DNA from: Comamonadaceae bacterium
GTDB lineage: Bacteria > Pseudomonadota > Gammaproteobacteria > Burkholderiales > Burkholderiaceae_C
Assembly: GCA_947448735.1 (NCBI GenBank)
Contig: CANFOS010000024.1
Location: 1 to 61,847 of the forward strand
Length of the DNA stretch: 61,847 nt
Direction: 5' to 3'
Of the stretch, positions 1-8,485 are shown piece by piece. How positions within the stretch are numbered: position 1 is the stretch's first letter; each line of letters opens with the position of its first letter. A program made the translations under genes and the position numbers. The notes below the pieces were generated by a model, which worked only from the letters and a program-made list of their open reading frames with translations, did no database searches and was not told the origin of the DNA.

Positions 1-243
1 ATCGACGTGGGCGTAGTGGCGGTTGGCGGTCTCGTATTCAACGTGGGCGGTGTTGATCGTGATGCCGCGTGCTTTTTCTTCCGGGGCTGCGTCGATCTGG
101 TCGTAGCCTTTGGCTTCGCTGCCGAACTTGGCTGCCAACACGGTGGTGATTGCTGCGGTCAAGGTGGTCTTGCCGTGGTCGACGTGGCCAATCGTGCCGA
201 CGTTGACGTGCGGTTTGGTCCGCTCAAATTTGCCTTTTGCCAT
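1..243 (-). CDS. tuf: Elongation factor Tu, N-terminal part (cut by window edge)
   Basis: Translation GTPase that delivers aminoacyl-tRNA to the ribosome. The reverse strand reads [20 protein letters not shown], followed by the P-loop GHVDHGKTT and the switch-I region with [13 protein letters not shown], as in all bacterial EF-Tu. Only about 81 codons are present; the gene continues past position 1. The ATG at 241-243 has GGAG about 8 bases upstream. It follows tRNA-Thr, tRNA-Gly and tRNA-Tyr on the same strand, the usual tufB-type tRNA-tuf transcript. Identification is secure; which tuf copy this is cannot be told. Confidence 0.97.
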   Translation of the reverse strand, partial: MAKGKFERTKPHVNVGTIGHVDHGKTTLTAAITTVLAAKFGSEAKGYDQIDAAPEEKARGITINTAHVEYETANRHYAHVD

Positions 244-319
244 TTTCCAAACTCCAGAAATTTATAGAGAGTTAAACATCAAATAACCGACGCAACACGA
301 TGACGCATTGCTTTAAAAC

Positions 320-394
320 TGGTGCCCATTCCGGGAATCGGACCCGGGACCTCTCCCTTACCAAGGGAGTGCTCTGCCACTGAGCCAAATGGGC
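320..394 (-). tRNA. tRNA-Thr (anticodon GGT)
   Basis: Reading the minus strand, acceptor stem GCCCATT pairs with AATGGGC and CCA is encoded. The anticodon arm CTCCC-TTGGTAA-GGGAG gives GGT. The T-loop TTCGATTC-type core is visible. It lies 76 bases before tuf and is probably processed from the same transcript. Confidence 0.96.
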
Positions 395-480
395 CAAATT
401 CTTCTCAAAACCGCTTCAAAATTCTTGCACTTCGACCACGTCTTCACGTACACGGCACCTGCAGTCCACCCCACACCAGG

Positions 481-554
481 TGGAGCGGGAGACGGGAATC
501 GAACCCGCGTCATTAGCTTGGAAGGCTAGGGTTCTACCATTGAACTACTCCCGC
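481..554 (-). tRNA. tRNA-Gly (anticodon TCC)
   Basis: Minus strand acceptor GCGGGAG pairs with CTCCCGC and CCA is encoded. The anticodon stem CTAGC/GCTAG holds loop CTTCCAA, so the anticodon is TCC. Middle tRNA of the Tyr-Gly-Thr-tuf cluster. Confidence 0.96.
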
Positions 555-616
555 GTATTGCAGCGCGCTTGTGCACGTTTCTCGCAGCTTTGCCACTTCA
601 CTTGAAATCAACTTAC

Positions 617-702
617 TGGTGGATGAGGCTGGATTCGAACCAGCGTACGCGTTAGCGAGCAGATTTACAGTCTGCCTCCTTTAGCCACTCGGACACCCAT
701 CC
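617..702 (-). tRNA. tRNA-Tyr (anticodon GTA)
   Basis: 86 nt class-II tRNA with a long variable arm and encoded CCA. The anticodon arm GCAGA-CTGTAAA-TCTGC gives GTA. First tRNA of the Tyr-Gly-Thr-tuf transcript. Confidence 0.96.
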
Positions 703-711
703 ATTCAAGAG

Positions 712-733
712 AACCACGGATTATGCCATGGTT
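712..733 (-). promoter_or_regulatory. Likely promoter region of the tRNA-tuf transcript, inside a near-palindrome
   Basis: On the minus strand CATAAT (720-725) is a good -10 match placed so that transcription would begin about 10 bases before tRNA-Tyr. It lies inside a near-perfect inverted repeat, AACCATGG/CCGTGGTT. No strong -35 is visible. The palindrome could instead be the weak terminator of ung, whose stop is 32 bases away. Confidence 0.4.
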
Positions 734-764
734 TTATGTCTTTGAGACAGCTACTGACTTGCCC

Positions 765-1475
765 TTAGGAGCAGGGATGCGCTTGCCGCCACCCACGCGC
801 CACTGAAAAATGACCACAACCGATAAACGGCAGGGGTGGACGCAATGCCGACAAGGGCGAGGGGTGATTGGCCAGCAATATTTTGTGGCGTTCAGCATCA
901 ATCAGGTCACGCTTGCCTTGGGCATGCGCGCCCCACAGCATAAAAACGACGTTTTGCTGATGTTCTGACACGTGCCGGATAACCGCATCTGTCAGTTGCT
1001 CCCAGCCGCGCTTGGCGTGGCTGGCTGGCTGACCTTCTTCCACCGTCAGGCAGGTATTGAGCAGCAGCACCCCGTTTTCAGCCCACTTGACCAGACTCCC
1101 GCCCGGCACCGGAAAAGCAGGCAGCGGCGTGCCGAGGTCGCGCTGGATTTCCTTGAAGATATTGCGCAAAGACGGCGGCAAAGCAACGCCCGGCGCGACC
1201 GAGAACGCCAGCCCTTCGGCTTGACCCCGACCATGGTAAGGGTCTTGCCCCAAAATCACCACGCGCACCGATTCAGGTGGCGTCAGCGCCAGCGCACGAA
1301 GGGGCTGCGGCGGAAAAATCACCGCTTGGGCCTCCAGCCGCTGGCGCAAAAAGGCCAGCAGACCAGCGCCCGCTTGGCTGGCAAAAAAATCGTCTTTCAG
1401 CCCGCGCCAGCCAGTTGCGACGGGCCACGCCGACGGGTCGATACAGAGCAATTGACTGGCATCACTCACGCTCAC
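765..1475 (-). CDS. ung: Uracil-DNA glycosylase, family 1
   Basis: Removes uracil from DNA to start base-excision repair. The 236-residue protein has the catalytic water-activating motif GQDPYHG at about 76-82 and the DNA-binding loop NHPSPLSA at about 203-210. Length fits bacterial Ung. The GTG start overlaps the trpC stop (GTGA), so ung is the distal gene of the trp operon here and should be co-transcribed with it. An operon of trpC and ung has no obvious metabolic logic and may only reflect shared transcription. Confidence 0.96.
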   Translation of the reverse strand: MSVSDASQLLCIDPSAWPVATGWRGLKDDFFASQAGAGLLAFLRQRLEAQAVIFPPQPLRALALTPPESVRVVILGQDPYHGRGQAEGLAFSVAPGVALPPSLRNIFKEIQRDLGTPLPAFPVPGGSLVKWAENGVLLLNTCLTVEEGQPASHAKRGWEQLTDAVIRHVSEHQQNVVFMLWGAHAQGKRDLIDAERHKILLANHPSPLSALRPPLPFIGCGHFSVARGWRQAHPCS

Positions 1476-2263
1476 CCCCCGAAAAGAGCTTCCAGAGCCA
1501 CCCCCGGGTCTTCGGCCCGCATGAAGGCCTCGCCCACCAAAAATGCGTGGACTTTGGCATCGCGCATGCGTTTGACGTCCTCTGCCGTCGAAATGCCGGA
1601 CTCCGTGACGATGATGCGGCCATCCGGTACCTGGCTCAGCAACCCCAGCGTCGTATCCAGCGAGACCTCAAAGGTTTTGAGGTTGCGGTTGTTGATCCCG
1701 ATCAGCGGCGTTTTCAGCTTCAAACCACGTTCAAGCTCCGCGGCGTCATGCACCTCCACCAGAACCGCCATGTCGAGCGACATTGCCACGGCCTCCATGT
1801 CCTTCATTTGCGCGTCATCCAAGCAGGCCGCAATCAGCAAAATGCAGTCTGCGCCCATCACGCGGGACTCGTAAATCTGGTACGGGTCAACCATGAAATC
1901 TTTGCGCAGCGCAGGCAGGCTGCACGAGGCACGCGCCTGCTTGAAATAGTCGATACTGCCCTGAAAAAAATTCTTGTCAGTAAGCACTGACAAACAGGCC
2001 GCGCCAAACTCAGCATAGCTTTGGGCAATATCAGCCGGAATAAAGTCGGAGCGCAGCACGCCTTTGGAAGGGCTGGCCTTTTTGACCTCCGCAATCACGG
2101 CTGGCTTGCCAGCAGCGATTTTGCTGCGCAGCGCCCCCACAAAGTCGCGCGTCAAAACCCGCGATTCCGCGTCAAGCCGCATGGCGGACAGTGGTTTTTG
2201 CTGGATCAAAGCGGCGACTTCTTCCCGCTTGACGGTGATGATTTTGTCGAGGATATCGGACAT
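1472..2263 (-). CDS. trpC: Indole-3-glycerol-phosphate synthase
   Basis: Fourth step of tryptophan synthesis: ring closure of carboxyphenylamino-deoxyribulose phosphate to indole-glycerol phosphate. TIM-barrel protein with the KKASPSKG loop, the IGINNRNL segment, ITESGIS and VGEAFM near the C-terminus. I prefer the ATG at 2263, giving MSDILDKI, the usual family N-terminus, 263 aa. A TTG at 2272 would add three residues and overlap the trpD stop. Stand-alone TrpC without fused TrpF, as usual for betaproteobacteria. Confidence 0.96.
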   Translation of the reverse strand: MSDILDKIITVKREEVAALIQQKPLSAMRLDAESRVLTRDFVGALRSKIAAGKPAVIAEVKKASPSKGVLRSDFIPADIAQSYAEFGAACLSVLTDKNFFQGSIDYFKQARASCSLPALRKDFMVDPYQIYESRVMGADCILLIAACLDDAQMKDMEAVAMSLDMAVLVEVHDAAELERGLKLKTPLIGINNRNLKTFEVSLDTTLGLLSQVPDGRIIVTESGISTAEDVKRMRDAKVHAFLVGEAFMRAEDPGVALEALFGG

Positions 2264-2268
2264 GGTGT

Positions 2269-3312
2269 TCAATTCGCCAGTTGTTGAGTCATGGAAATCA
2301 GTTGTTGAAGGCGCGCTTTTGCCGCCCCGGATGCCAGCACTGCCCGGGCCTTGTCAATGCCTTCTTTCATGGTGTCCGCCACGTTGGCGGCATACAGCGC
2401 AGCCCCGGCGTTCAAAATCACGATGTCGCGCGCGGGGCCCGCCTCGTTGCCCAGGACGCCGAGCAACATGGCCTTGGACTGCTCCGGCTCGTCAACCCTC
2501 AGGGCGCGGCTGCTGGCCATGGTGAAGCCAAAGTCTTCCGGATGAATTTCGTATTCGGTGATTTCGCCGTTCTTGAGCTCACCCACCACCGTGGCTGCGC
2601 CCAGGCTGATCTCATCCAGCCCGTCCTTGCCGTACACCACCAGTGCATGCTCCGCACCCAGGCGCTGCAAGGCGCGGATTTGTATGCCCACCAGGTCAGA
2701 GTGAAACACGCCCATCAAAATATGAGGCGCACTGGCCGGGTTGGTCAGCGGCCCCAGGATGTTGAAGATGGTGCGCACGCCAAGCTCTTTGCGAATCGGC
2801 GCCACGGCCTTCATCGCCGGGTGGTGGCTGGGCGCGAACATAAAGCCGATCCCCACCTCATCAATACACCGCGCAATCGCCTCGGGCGACAAATTGATGT
2901 TGACGCCCAGCGCCTCCATCACATCGGCGCTGCCCGACTTGCTGCTGACGCTTCTGCCGCCATGCTTGCTGACTTTAGCCCCCGCCGCCGCCGCCACAAA
3001 CATTGAACACGTCGAGATGTTGAAGGTGTGCGAGCCGTCACCGCCCGTGCCCACAATGTCCACCAGATGCGTTTTGTCCACCACATGAACCTTGGTTGAA
3101 AACTCGCGCATCACCTGCGCGGCGGCGGTGATCTCGCCAATGGTTTCCTTTTTGACCCGCAAGCCGGTGATCAGTGCCGCCATCATGACGGGCGACATCT
3201 CGCCGCCCATGATCAGGCGCATCAGGTGCAGCATTTCGTCGTGAAAAATCTCGCGGTGCTCGATGGTGCGCTGCAGCGCTTGGCTGGCGGTGATTTTGTG
3301 GGGATGTGGCAT
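2269..3312 (-). CDS. trpD: Anthranilate phosphoribosyltransferase
   Basis: Transfers phosphoribosyl from PRPP to anthranilate. 347 aa. The PRPP-binding GTGGDG loop occurs in [17 protein letters not shown], and KHGGRSVSS and GPLTNPA follow in the expected order. ATG start with GGAG seven bases upstream. It is separated from trpG by about 100 bases that carry an interspersed repeat, yet remains in operon order E-G-D-C. Confidence 0.97.
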   Translation of the reverse strand: MPHPHKITASQALQRTIEHREIFHDEMLHLMRLIMGGEMSPVMMAALITGLRVKKETIGEITAAAQVMREFSTKVHVVDKTHLVDIVGTGGDGSHTFNISTCSMFVAAAAGAKVSKHGGRSVSSKSGSADVMEALGVNINLSPEAIARCIDEVGIGFMFAPSHHPAMKAVAPIRKELGVRTIFNILGPLTNPASAPHILMGVFHSDLVGIQIRALQRLGAEHALVVYGKDGLDEISLGAATVVGELKNGEITEYEIHPEDFGFTMASSRALRVDEPEQSKAMLLGVLGNEAGPARDIVILNAGAALYAANVADTMKEGIDKARAVLASGAAKARLQQLISMTQQLAN

Positions 3313-3342
3313 AAAAGTGCTCCAAAAAGGCCGTTTTAGGTA

Positions 3343-3386
3343 TCAAATATGGCGCTAGCCCAATGAATATATAGTTGAGCAGCTAC
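3343..3386. repeat. Short interspersed repeat, copy A (trpG-trpD spacer)
   Basis: Read on the minus strand this 44-base stretch aligns without gaps to 11263-11306, with 30 of 44 positions identical by hand count. Shared blocks are TAGCTGCT, ATATATT, ATTGG and TTTGA. It matches my memory of short repeats scattered through Comamonadaceae genomes. Copy A is intergenic. Confidence 0.55.
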
Positions 3387-3414
3387 TGAAATCATAGTAT
3401 TCTCATGACTTGAT

Positions 3415-4002
3415 TCAGACGGGACCGACCAAGAAGTTCTTCAGCATGGCATGACCGTGCTCGGTCAGTATCGATTCAGGGTGAAACTGCACGCCCTCAA
3501 TTGGCAGCGTCTTGTGACGCACGCCCATGATCTCGCCATCGTCGGTCCAGGCTGTGACTTCCAGCACGTCAGGGCAAGACGCTTTTTCAATGGCCAAAGA
3601 ATGGTAGCGGTTAACCGTGAACTGATGCGGCAAACCGGCAAACACGCCGCGCTGGGTGGCTTGGGATGATGTGGTGATGACGCTGGTTTTTCCGTGCATC
3701 AGCTGCTGCGCTCGAACGATCCTGCCGCCGAAGGCTGCGCCGATGGACTGGTGGCCCAGGCAGACGCCGAGTATCGGCAGCTTGCCGGCAAAGTGCTGGA
3801 TGGCAGCAACTGAAATGCCCGCTTCAAGCGGCGAACACGGGCCTGGCGAGACCACCAGACGGTCTGGCTTCCTGGCGGCGATTTGCTCCAGGGTGATGTC
3901 GTCATTACGGAAGACCTCGACATCGGCACCCAGCTCGCCGAAATACTGGACGATGTTGTAGGTGAAGCTGTCGTAGTTGTCGATCATCAGGAGTTTGAGC
4001 AT
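3415..4002 (-). CDS. trpG: Anthranilate synthase component II (glutamine amidotransferase)
   Basis: Supplies ammonia from glutamine to TrpE. Class-I amidotransferase of 195 aa with the oxyanion strand SPGPCSP, the nucleophile elbow [10 protein letters not shown] and the catalytic HPESI near the C-terminus. The start [16 protein letters not shown] is the canonical one, although the frame stays open further upstream. A GGGGGT tract precedes the ATG. This chain may also serve folate synthesis (PabA role), as in many bacteria with a single copy; that is inference. Confidence 0.97.
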   Translation of the reverse strand: MLKLLMIDNYDSFTYNIVQYFGELGADVEVFRNDDITLEQIAARKPDRLVVSPGPCSPLEAGISVAAIQHFAGKLPILGVCLGHQSIGAAFGGRIVRAQQLMHGKTSVITTSSQATQRGVFAGLPHQFTVNRYHSLAIEKASCPDVLEVTAWTDDGEIMGVRHKTLPIEGVQFHPESILTEHGHAMLKNFLVGPV

Positions 4003-4037
4003 ATGACCCCCACGCTTGTCACGACGTGTACTGCGCT

Positions 4038-4074
4038 GCCCCCCGAGGGGGCTGATTTTTCTTGGGGCGGCCCG
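4038..4074. repeat. GC-rich hairpin plus 13-mer repeat between trpE and trpG
   Basis: GCCCCC/GGGGGC forms a hairpin (4038-4052) followed on the plus strand by TGATTTTTC, then by CTTGGGGCGGCCC (4061-4073). The same 13-mer occurs at 47674-47686 beside iorB. It looks like a plus-strand terminator, but no plus-strand gene precedes it, so an interspersed repeat is more likely. It forms part of the 118-base gap between trpE and trpG. Confidence 0.5.
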
Positions 4075-4120
4075 TCGAAAAATGGCCTGTCCAAACTGAC
4101 CAGATGACATATCGCGGTTT

Positions 4121-5632
4121 TCATTCCAATCCCTCCTCAACCAGTTCTGATGCCCTGAGTAGCGCGCGGGCCTTGGCCTCGGTTTCCTTCCATTCCATCT
4201 CGGGCACAGAATCAGCCACCACACCGGCAGCTGCCTGCACGTACAACACTTGATCTTTGATGATGCCGGTGCGGATGGTGATGGCCACGTCCATGTCGCC
4301 TGAATAGCTGAGGTAGCCGCAGGCGCCGCCGTAAAGCCCGCGCTTGGTCGGCTCCAGCTGGTCAATCACTTCCATGGCGTGCACCTTGGGCGCGCCGCTC
4401 AGCGTGCCTGCAGGAAAAGTCGCCTTGAGCACGTCCATGCCAGACATGCCGTCCAGCAGCGCGCCTTCGACGTTGCTGACGATGTGCATCACGTGGCTGT
4501 AGCGCTCAACCGCAAAGGCTTCGGTGACTTTGACAGTGCCGATTTTGGCAATCCGGCCGATGTCGTTACGCGCCAGATCGATCAGCATGACATGCTCGGC
4601 GCGCTCTTTCGGGTCGTTGACGAGTTCTTGCTCGACGGCTTTGTCGGCTTGCGCAGACGAAGCGCGTGGCCGCGTGCCTGCCAGTGGTCGAATCGTCACT
4701 TTCTGCCCGCCACCTTCACTTGCAGACACCAACTCCTGCCGCACCAATATCTCAGGCGATGCCCCCACCACATGAAAGTCCCCAAAGTGGTAGTAATACA
4801 TGTAGGGCGATGGGTTCAGCGAGCGCAGTGCGCGGTACAGGCTGAGCGGTGATTCGGTATAGCGCTTTTTGATGCGCTGGCCGACTTGCACCTGCATGAA
4901 GTCGCCCGCTTCAATCATGCGCTTGGCTTTTTCGACTGCGGCGATGTAGTCAGCCTTGGCAAAGTCGCGCTCTGCGGGGTAGCCTTGACTCGGCTTGACC
5001 ACGGGCGCGCTGACCGAATACTTGAGCTGTTCTTTCAACTCGCGCAAGCGCTTTTTGGCGTTGGCGTAAGCCTCAGGCTGCTGGGGGTCGGCATACACAA
5101 TCATGTAAAGCTTGCCTGACAGGTTGTCGATCACCGCCAGTTCTTCGCATTGCAGCAGCAAAATGTCAGGGCAGCCCAGCGAGTCAGGCGGGCATGATTT
5201 TTCAAGCTTTTTTTCGATGTAGCGCACCGCGTCGTAGCCAAAATAACCCGCCAGGCCGCCGCAAAAGCGCGGCAGGCCGGGGCGCAGAGCCACCTTGAAA
5301 CGCTTTTGATAGTTGCTGATGAAATCCAGCGGATTTTGTTTGGTGGTTTCAACCACGTTGCCGTCGGTCACGACCTGCGTGACCGCATCCGCACCAAAAC
5401 CCGAAGCGCGAACCAGCGTTCGGGCAGGCAAGCCGATAAAGCTATAGCGGCCAAAGCGCTCGCCGCCCACCACAGACTCCAGCAAAAAGCTGTATTTGCC
5501 CTGGTCTTTGGCAAACGCCAGCTTCAAGTACAAAGACAGCGGCGTTTCCAGGTCTGCAAACGCCTCAACCATCAAGGGAATGCGGTTGTAGCCCTGGGCA
5601 GCCAGGCTTTTAAATTCAAGTTCGGTGATCAC
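4121..5632 (-). CDS. trpE: Anthranilate synthase component I
   Basis: Converts chorismate to anthranilate with TrpG; the committed and usually feedback-inhibited step. The N-terminal half has the Trp-binding LLES element, here [16 protein letters not shown]. The C-terminal chorismate-binding domain has PLAGTRPR, the LIDLARND stretch and GTLSGAPK. I choose GTG at 5632, giving [20 protein letters not shown], because AAGGA lies seven bases upstream and this is the family's usual N-terminus (503 aa). An in-frame ATG at 5689 would add 19 unconserved residues. Confidence 0.96.
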   Translation of the reverse strand: MITELEFKSLAAQGYNRIPLMVEAFADLETPLSLYLKLAFAKDQGKYSFLLESVVGGERFGRYSFIGLPARTLVRASGFGADAVTQVVTDGNVVETTKQNPLDFISNYQKRFKVALRPGLPRFCGGLAGYFGYDAVRYIEKKLEKSCPPDSLGCPDILLLQCEELAVIDNLSGKLYMIVYADPQQPEAYANAKKRLRELKEQLKYSVSAPVVKPSQGYPAERDFAKADYIAAVEKAKRMIEAGDFMQVQVGQRIKKRYTESPLSLYRALRSLNPSPYMYYYHFGDFHVVGASPEILVRQELVSASEGGGQKVTIRPLAGTRPRASSAQADKAVEQELVNDPKERAEHVMLIDLARNDIGRIAKIGTVKVTEAFAVERYSHVMHIVSNVEGALLDGMSGMDVLKATFPAGTLSGAPKVHAMEVIDQLEPTKRGLYGGACGYLSYSGDMDVAITIRTGIIKDQVLYVQAAAGVVADSVPEMEWKETEAKARALLRASELVEEGLE

Positions 5633-5725
5633 GATGGCGTCCTTCGCAAGGGAGCCACAGGTGCTTGGGTGTGACCCCGGTTCATTCAATACGCCTGAAG
5701 CCAGTCATAGGCTGGGCGCGGCGAC

Positions 5726-5815
5726 TCAACTGTTAAAGCTTGAGCCTCGCCATAGCCAGGCTCCCCGGTCTGAAAGACCTGGCTGGCTGTTGCGAATGAT
5801 GCGATGCATTGGCAT
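5726..5815 (-). CDS. Candidate trp operon leader peptide with two Trp codons
   Basis: A 29-codon reading frame lies about 90 bases before trpE on the same strand, starting ATG-CCA-ATG and ending in GAWLWRGSSFNS. TGG codons bracket one Leu codon near its end, as in attenuator leader peptides. AGCCAGG just upstream of the Trp codons is a perfect complement of CCTGGCT, which overlaps them. AGCC and GGCT segments after the stop allow alternative pairing. No clear T-run follows, so transcription attenuation is not proven; translational coupling is an alternative. The leader's own ribosome-binding site is poor. Confidence 0.45.
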   Translation of the reverse strand: MPMHRIIRNSQPGLSDRGAWLWRGSSFNS

Positions 5816-6008
5816 GAGGTGAAGTGTATCAAACACACCTTTGCAGCCCTGCCCTGCGCAAACTCTGGCGCAGCTTTGATGGCGAACCTTCAGACTCAGG
5901 CCCTGAGGTAGCCCGGCTTTTCTATGGTGTCAATGACCACATGGAGAAAAATGGCTTTTCTCAAACGTGGCGTTGCCGGGTAAGGCGGGCTGGGTTTTAA
6001 CTGACTTT

Positions 6009-6038
6009 GCCCGTCAACCCAACGGGCGATGCTATAGT
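6009..6038 (+). promoter_or_regulatory. Promoter -10 and palindrome before the CBS-domain gene
   Basis: TATAGT at 6033-6038 is a close -10 match 41 bases before the GTG start. Just upstream the inverted repeat GCCCGT (6009-6014) and ACGGGC (6022-6027) overlaps the -35 area, where TTGCCC lies 20 bases from the -10. This fits an operator or a poor -35. The rest of 5816-6079 shows no gene. Confidence 0.4.
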
Positions 6039-6079
6039 GAAATTTATCCATCTTGATAGCCTTTTGAAACGAGGTCGCT

Positions 6080-6520
6080 GTGGCAACCGTTAAGAACTGT
6101 ATTGATCAAAAGTCAGCCAACATCATTTCGCTGACATCAACCGATTCTGTGTTCGACGCTTTGGAGTTGATGAAAAACAACAAAGTTCGTTCGATCATGA
6201 TCATCGAAGGCGGCGTTCTGAAGGGCATCGTCACTCAAGGAGACTGCGCCATCAAAGTGCTGTTGCCTGGCTGGAATGCAAAGCAAACCTTGCTCGCCAC
6301 CATCATGACGAAAAACCCGGTCACGGTCGGGCTGGCAGATCAGCTGGATACCTGCATGAACACCATGGCATCGCGCAATCTGAGGCACTTACCGGTTGTA
6401 GAAGCAGGCAAGGTGATGGGAATGGTGTCGGTTGGCGACATTGTCAAAGACATCATCCGCCAGCAAGGCGATCAGATCAAGCAACTGGAGACATTCATCA
6501 AGGGCCACGGGGTCGCTTGA
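6080..6520 (+). CDS. Tandem CBS-domain protein
   Basis: 146 aa consisting almost entirely of a CBS pair. The first repeat spans about 12-65 (DSVFDALELMKNNKVRSIMI), the second about 75-130 (NPVTVGLADQLDTCMNTMASRNLRHLPVV). Such Bateman modules bind adenine nucleotides; no catalytic or DNA-binding domain is attached, so the partner is unknown. GTG start with GAGGT five bases before it, and its own promoter. It interrupts the common gph-trpE neighbourhood in the opposite orientation. Confidence 0.88.
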   Translation: MATVKNCIDQKSANIISLTSTDSVFDALELMKNNKVRSIMIIEGGVLKGIVTQGDCAIKVLLPGWNAKQTLLATIMTKNPVTVGLADQLDTCMNTMASRNLRHLPVVEAGKVMGMVSVGDIVKDIIRQQGDQIKQLETFIKGHGVA

Positions 6521-6546
6521 CGGCGCGTCGTTTCAGGCGGGTTAAT

Positions 6547-6584
6547 TGCTTCCTGTGAAGTGCTTCCTGTTAAGTGCTTCCTGT
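6547..6584. repeat. 14-bp tandem repeat at the gph 3' end
   Basis: The unit TGCTTCCTGTGAAG occurs 2.7 times in a row (6547-6560, 6561-6574 with TTAAG, 6575-6584). The gph stop codon (6570-6572) lies within unit 2, so the last residues and stop are made by the repeat. Copy number could vary between strains. Confidence 0.8.
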
Positions 6585-7265
6585 CCGGCAAACACCCAAT
6601 ATAGTTTGCAGGGTGTCAACGTACCCATCAGCGTCGACCTGTGTAATGGGGACGCCGTGGTTGTAACCATAGGTCACCAACACCACGGGGCAACCCGCTG
6701 CACGCGCGGCCAAAGCATCGTTGCTTGAGTCCCCCACCATCAGGGTTTGGCCCGGCAGCGTGCCCAAAGCCTCGCAGGTTTTAAGCACAGGAAGCGCGTC
6801 GGGCTTTTTGGTGGCAAAGGAATCACCACCAAAAACCTGACCAAAAAACCGGTCTAGTCCCTTGAGCCTGAGCAGTTCACGCGCAAAGCCGGCCGGCTTG
6901 TTGGTCAGGCAGGCCAGCGTCACACCGGCTTTTTGCAAAGTTTGCAAGCCTTCAACCACGCCTGGATACACCTGAGCATGCTGGCCATTGATGGCGCTGT
7001 AATGCTGCTGGTACAAGCTCAAGGCATGTTCAAACGTTGCTACTTTTTCAGGAGCTGCCCGCACAAGCATCAGTTGGTCTTGGAGGTAATTTATCACTGA
7101 ATTGACGAGGTTTTCAGAACCCTTGCCGACCCGCAGCGCCACCACAGACCGGTCAACTGGCGGATATCCCAAATCTCGCAGCATTAAATTGATGGCCACT
7201 ACAAAATCACCCATGGTGTCGACCATCGTGCCGTCAAGGTCAATGATGGCTGAGTCAAGTTTCAC
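6570..7265 (-). CDS. gph: Phosphoglycolate phosphatase (HAD family)
   Basis: Dephosphorylates 2-phosphoglycolate, a by-product of DNA repair and oxygenase chemistry. HAD hydrolase of 231 aa: motif I DLDGTMVDT at about 9-17, motif II LTNKP, the lysine in ATKKPDALP and motif IV GDSSNDALAARAAG. Sits just after rpe with a 17-base gap, as usual in proteobacteria. The C-terminus runs into a 14-bp tandem repeat. The exact substrate is inferred from position and similarity; HAD phosphatases vary. Confidence 0.92.
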   Translation of the reverse strand: MKLDSAIIDLDGTMVDTMGDFVVAINLMLRDLGYPPVDRSVVALRVGKGSENLVNSVINYLQDQLMLVRAAPEKVATFEHALSLYQQHYSAINGQHAQVYPGVVEGLQTLQKAGVTLACLTNKPAGFARELLRLKGLDRFFGQVFGGDSFATKKPDALPVLKTCEALGTLPGQTLMVGDSSNDALAARAAGCPVVLVTYGYNHGVPITQVDADGYVDTLQTILGVCRTGST

Positions 7266-7282
7266 GGCTCACGCACTCTCGT

Positions 7283-7975
7283 TTACTTCGCCAGCGCCAC
7301 ACGCATGGCATCAATCACGCCTTTGTAATCTGGCTTGCCAAAAATGGCGCTGCCCGCCACAAAGGTGTCTGCGCCTGCGGCGGCCACGCGCGCAATATTC
7401 TCTAACTTGATACCGCCATCGACCTCCAGCCGGATGTCTTTGCCGCACGCGTCAATTCGTTTGCGGGCGTCTTCAATCTTGCGCAGGGCGCTGTCGATGA
7501 AGGACTGTCCGCCAAAGCCGGGGTTGACGCTCATGATCAAAATCAGGTCAATGTCATCAATCACCCAGTCAAGCACATCCATCGGTGCAGCGGGGTTGAA
7601 CACCAGACCGGCCTTGCAGCCTTTGGACTTGATGGCCTGAATGCTGCGGTGCACGTGGCCGGACGCGTCAGGGTGAAAGCTGATGAGGTCTGCGCCTGCG
7701 TCTGCAAAGGCGGCGGCCAGAGCATCGACCGGCTGCACCATCAGATGCACGTCGATGGGGACTGCGCTGCCGTCTGCTTGTTTGGCGTGCGGTCTAAGCG
7801 CCTGGCAAATCATGGGGCCAAAGGTGAGGTTGGGCACGTAATGGTTGTCCATCACGTCAAAGTGAATCCAGTCCGCGCCAGCCGCAATCACGGCTTGAAC
7901 CTCTTCGCCCAGTCGGGCAAAGTCGGCAGACAAAATCGAAGGGGCGATGCGGTAAGTAGGCGTAGATGTTGGCAT
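7283..7975 (-). CDS. rpe: Ribulose-phosphate 3-epimerase
   Basis: Interconverts ribulose-5-phosphate and xylulose-5-phosphate in the pentose phosphate pathway. TIM barrel with [15 protein letters not shown] at the N-terminus, the metal-binding [12 protein letters not shown] segment, [10 protein letters not shown] and the phosphate-binding VAGSAIFG near the end. I take ATG at 7975 (230 aa), placing the conserved IAPSIL eight residues in; an in-frame ATG at 7999 is possible. First gene of rpe-gph. Confidence 0.96.
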   Translation of the reverse strand: MPTSTPTYRIAPSILSADFARLGEEVQAVIAAGADWIHFDVMDNHYVPNLTFGPMICQALRPHAKQADGSAVPIDVHLMVQPVDALAAAFADAGADLISFHPDASGHVHRSIQAIKSKGCKAGLVFNPAAPMDVLDWVIDDIDLILIMSVNPGFGGQSFIDSALRKIEDARKRIDACGKDIRLEVDGGIKLENIARVAAAGADTFVAGSAIFGKPDYKGVIDAMRVALAK

Positions 7976-8069
7976 GAGGAGATTGTCGCAGGATGTCACC
8001 CCTGACGCCGGTGGCGTTTAACATGGTCGCTGTTCATGGATTTTTGAATATCTGTTCCACTTAAACGTC

Positions 8070-8483
8070 ATGCCGCAAAATCCCAAGTACCAGTTCAGTT
8101 GCGCCGTCGTGCCGCAATACATTCCCGAGCAATCGTCTCCCGAGGACAGCGTTTATGGTTTTGCCTACACGGTGACCATCACCAACACTGGGCAAGTCAC
8201 CGCGCAATTGATCTCACGCCACTGGGAGATCGTGGACGCCAATGGCCATATTGAAGAAGTCAAGGGTCTGGGCGTGGTGGGCCACCAGCCGCTTCTCAAA
8301 CCGGGTGAATCGTTCCAGTACAGCAGTGGCTCACGGCTGCGCACGCCTTCGGGCGCGATGCATGGCACTTACTTTTGCGTGGCTGAAGATGGCGAACGCT
8401 TTGAGGCGCTGATTCCCATGTTTGTGCTCGAAGCCACAGGCAGCGATGGCAACAACACACCCACGAGCCGCACGCTTCACTAA
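8070..8483 (+). CDS. apaG: ApaG-domain protein
   Basis: 137 aa with the fibronectin-III-like ApaG fold. The conserved YTVTITNTG, ISRHWEI(V)DANG, VVGHQPLLKPGE and the GAMHGTY segment are all present. ApaG is linked genetically to Co/Mg homeostasis in enterobacteria; its chemistry is not settled. Divergent from rpe. No convincing ribosome-binding site before the ATG, which is preceded by a short AT-rich stretch. Confidence 0.94.
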   Translation: MPQNPKYQFSCAVVPQYIPEQSSPEDSVYGFAYTVTITNTGQVTAQLISRHWEIVDANGHIEEVKGLGVVGHQPLLKPGESFQYSSGSRLRTPSGAMHGTYFCVAEDGERFEALIPMFVLEATGSDGNNTPTSRTLH

Positions 8484-8485
8484 GG

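Noticed and set aside
972..1990. Long plus-strand reading frames opposite ung and trpC (up to 300 codons)
   Set aside because: They are antisense to two clearly conserved genes, have Arg/Gln/His-rich composition typical of shadow frames, and lack ribosome-binding sites.
4031..4074. Rho-independent terminator of a plus-strand gene
   Set aside because: A hairpin and T-run are present, but no plus-strand gene precedes it; the matching 13-mer at 47674 points to an interspersed repeat.
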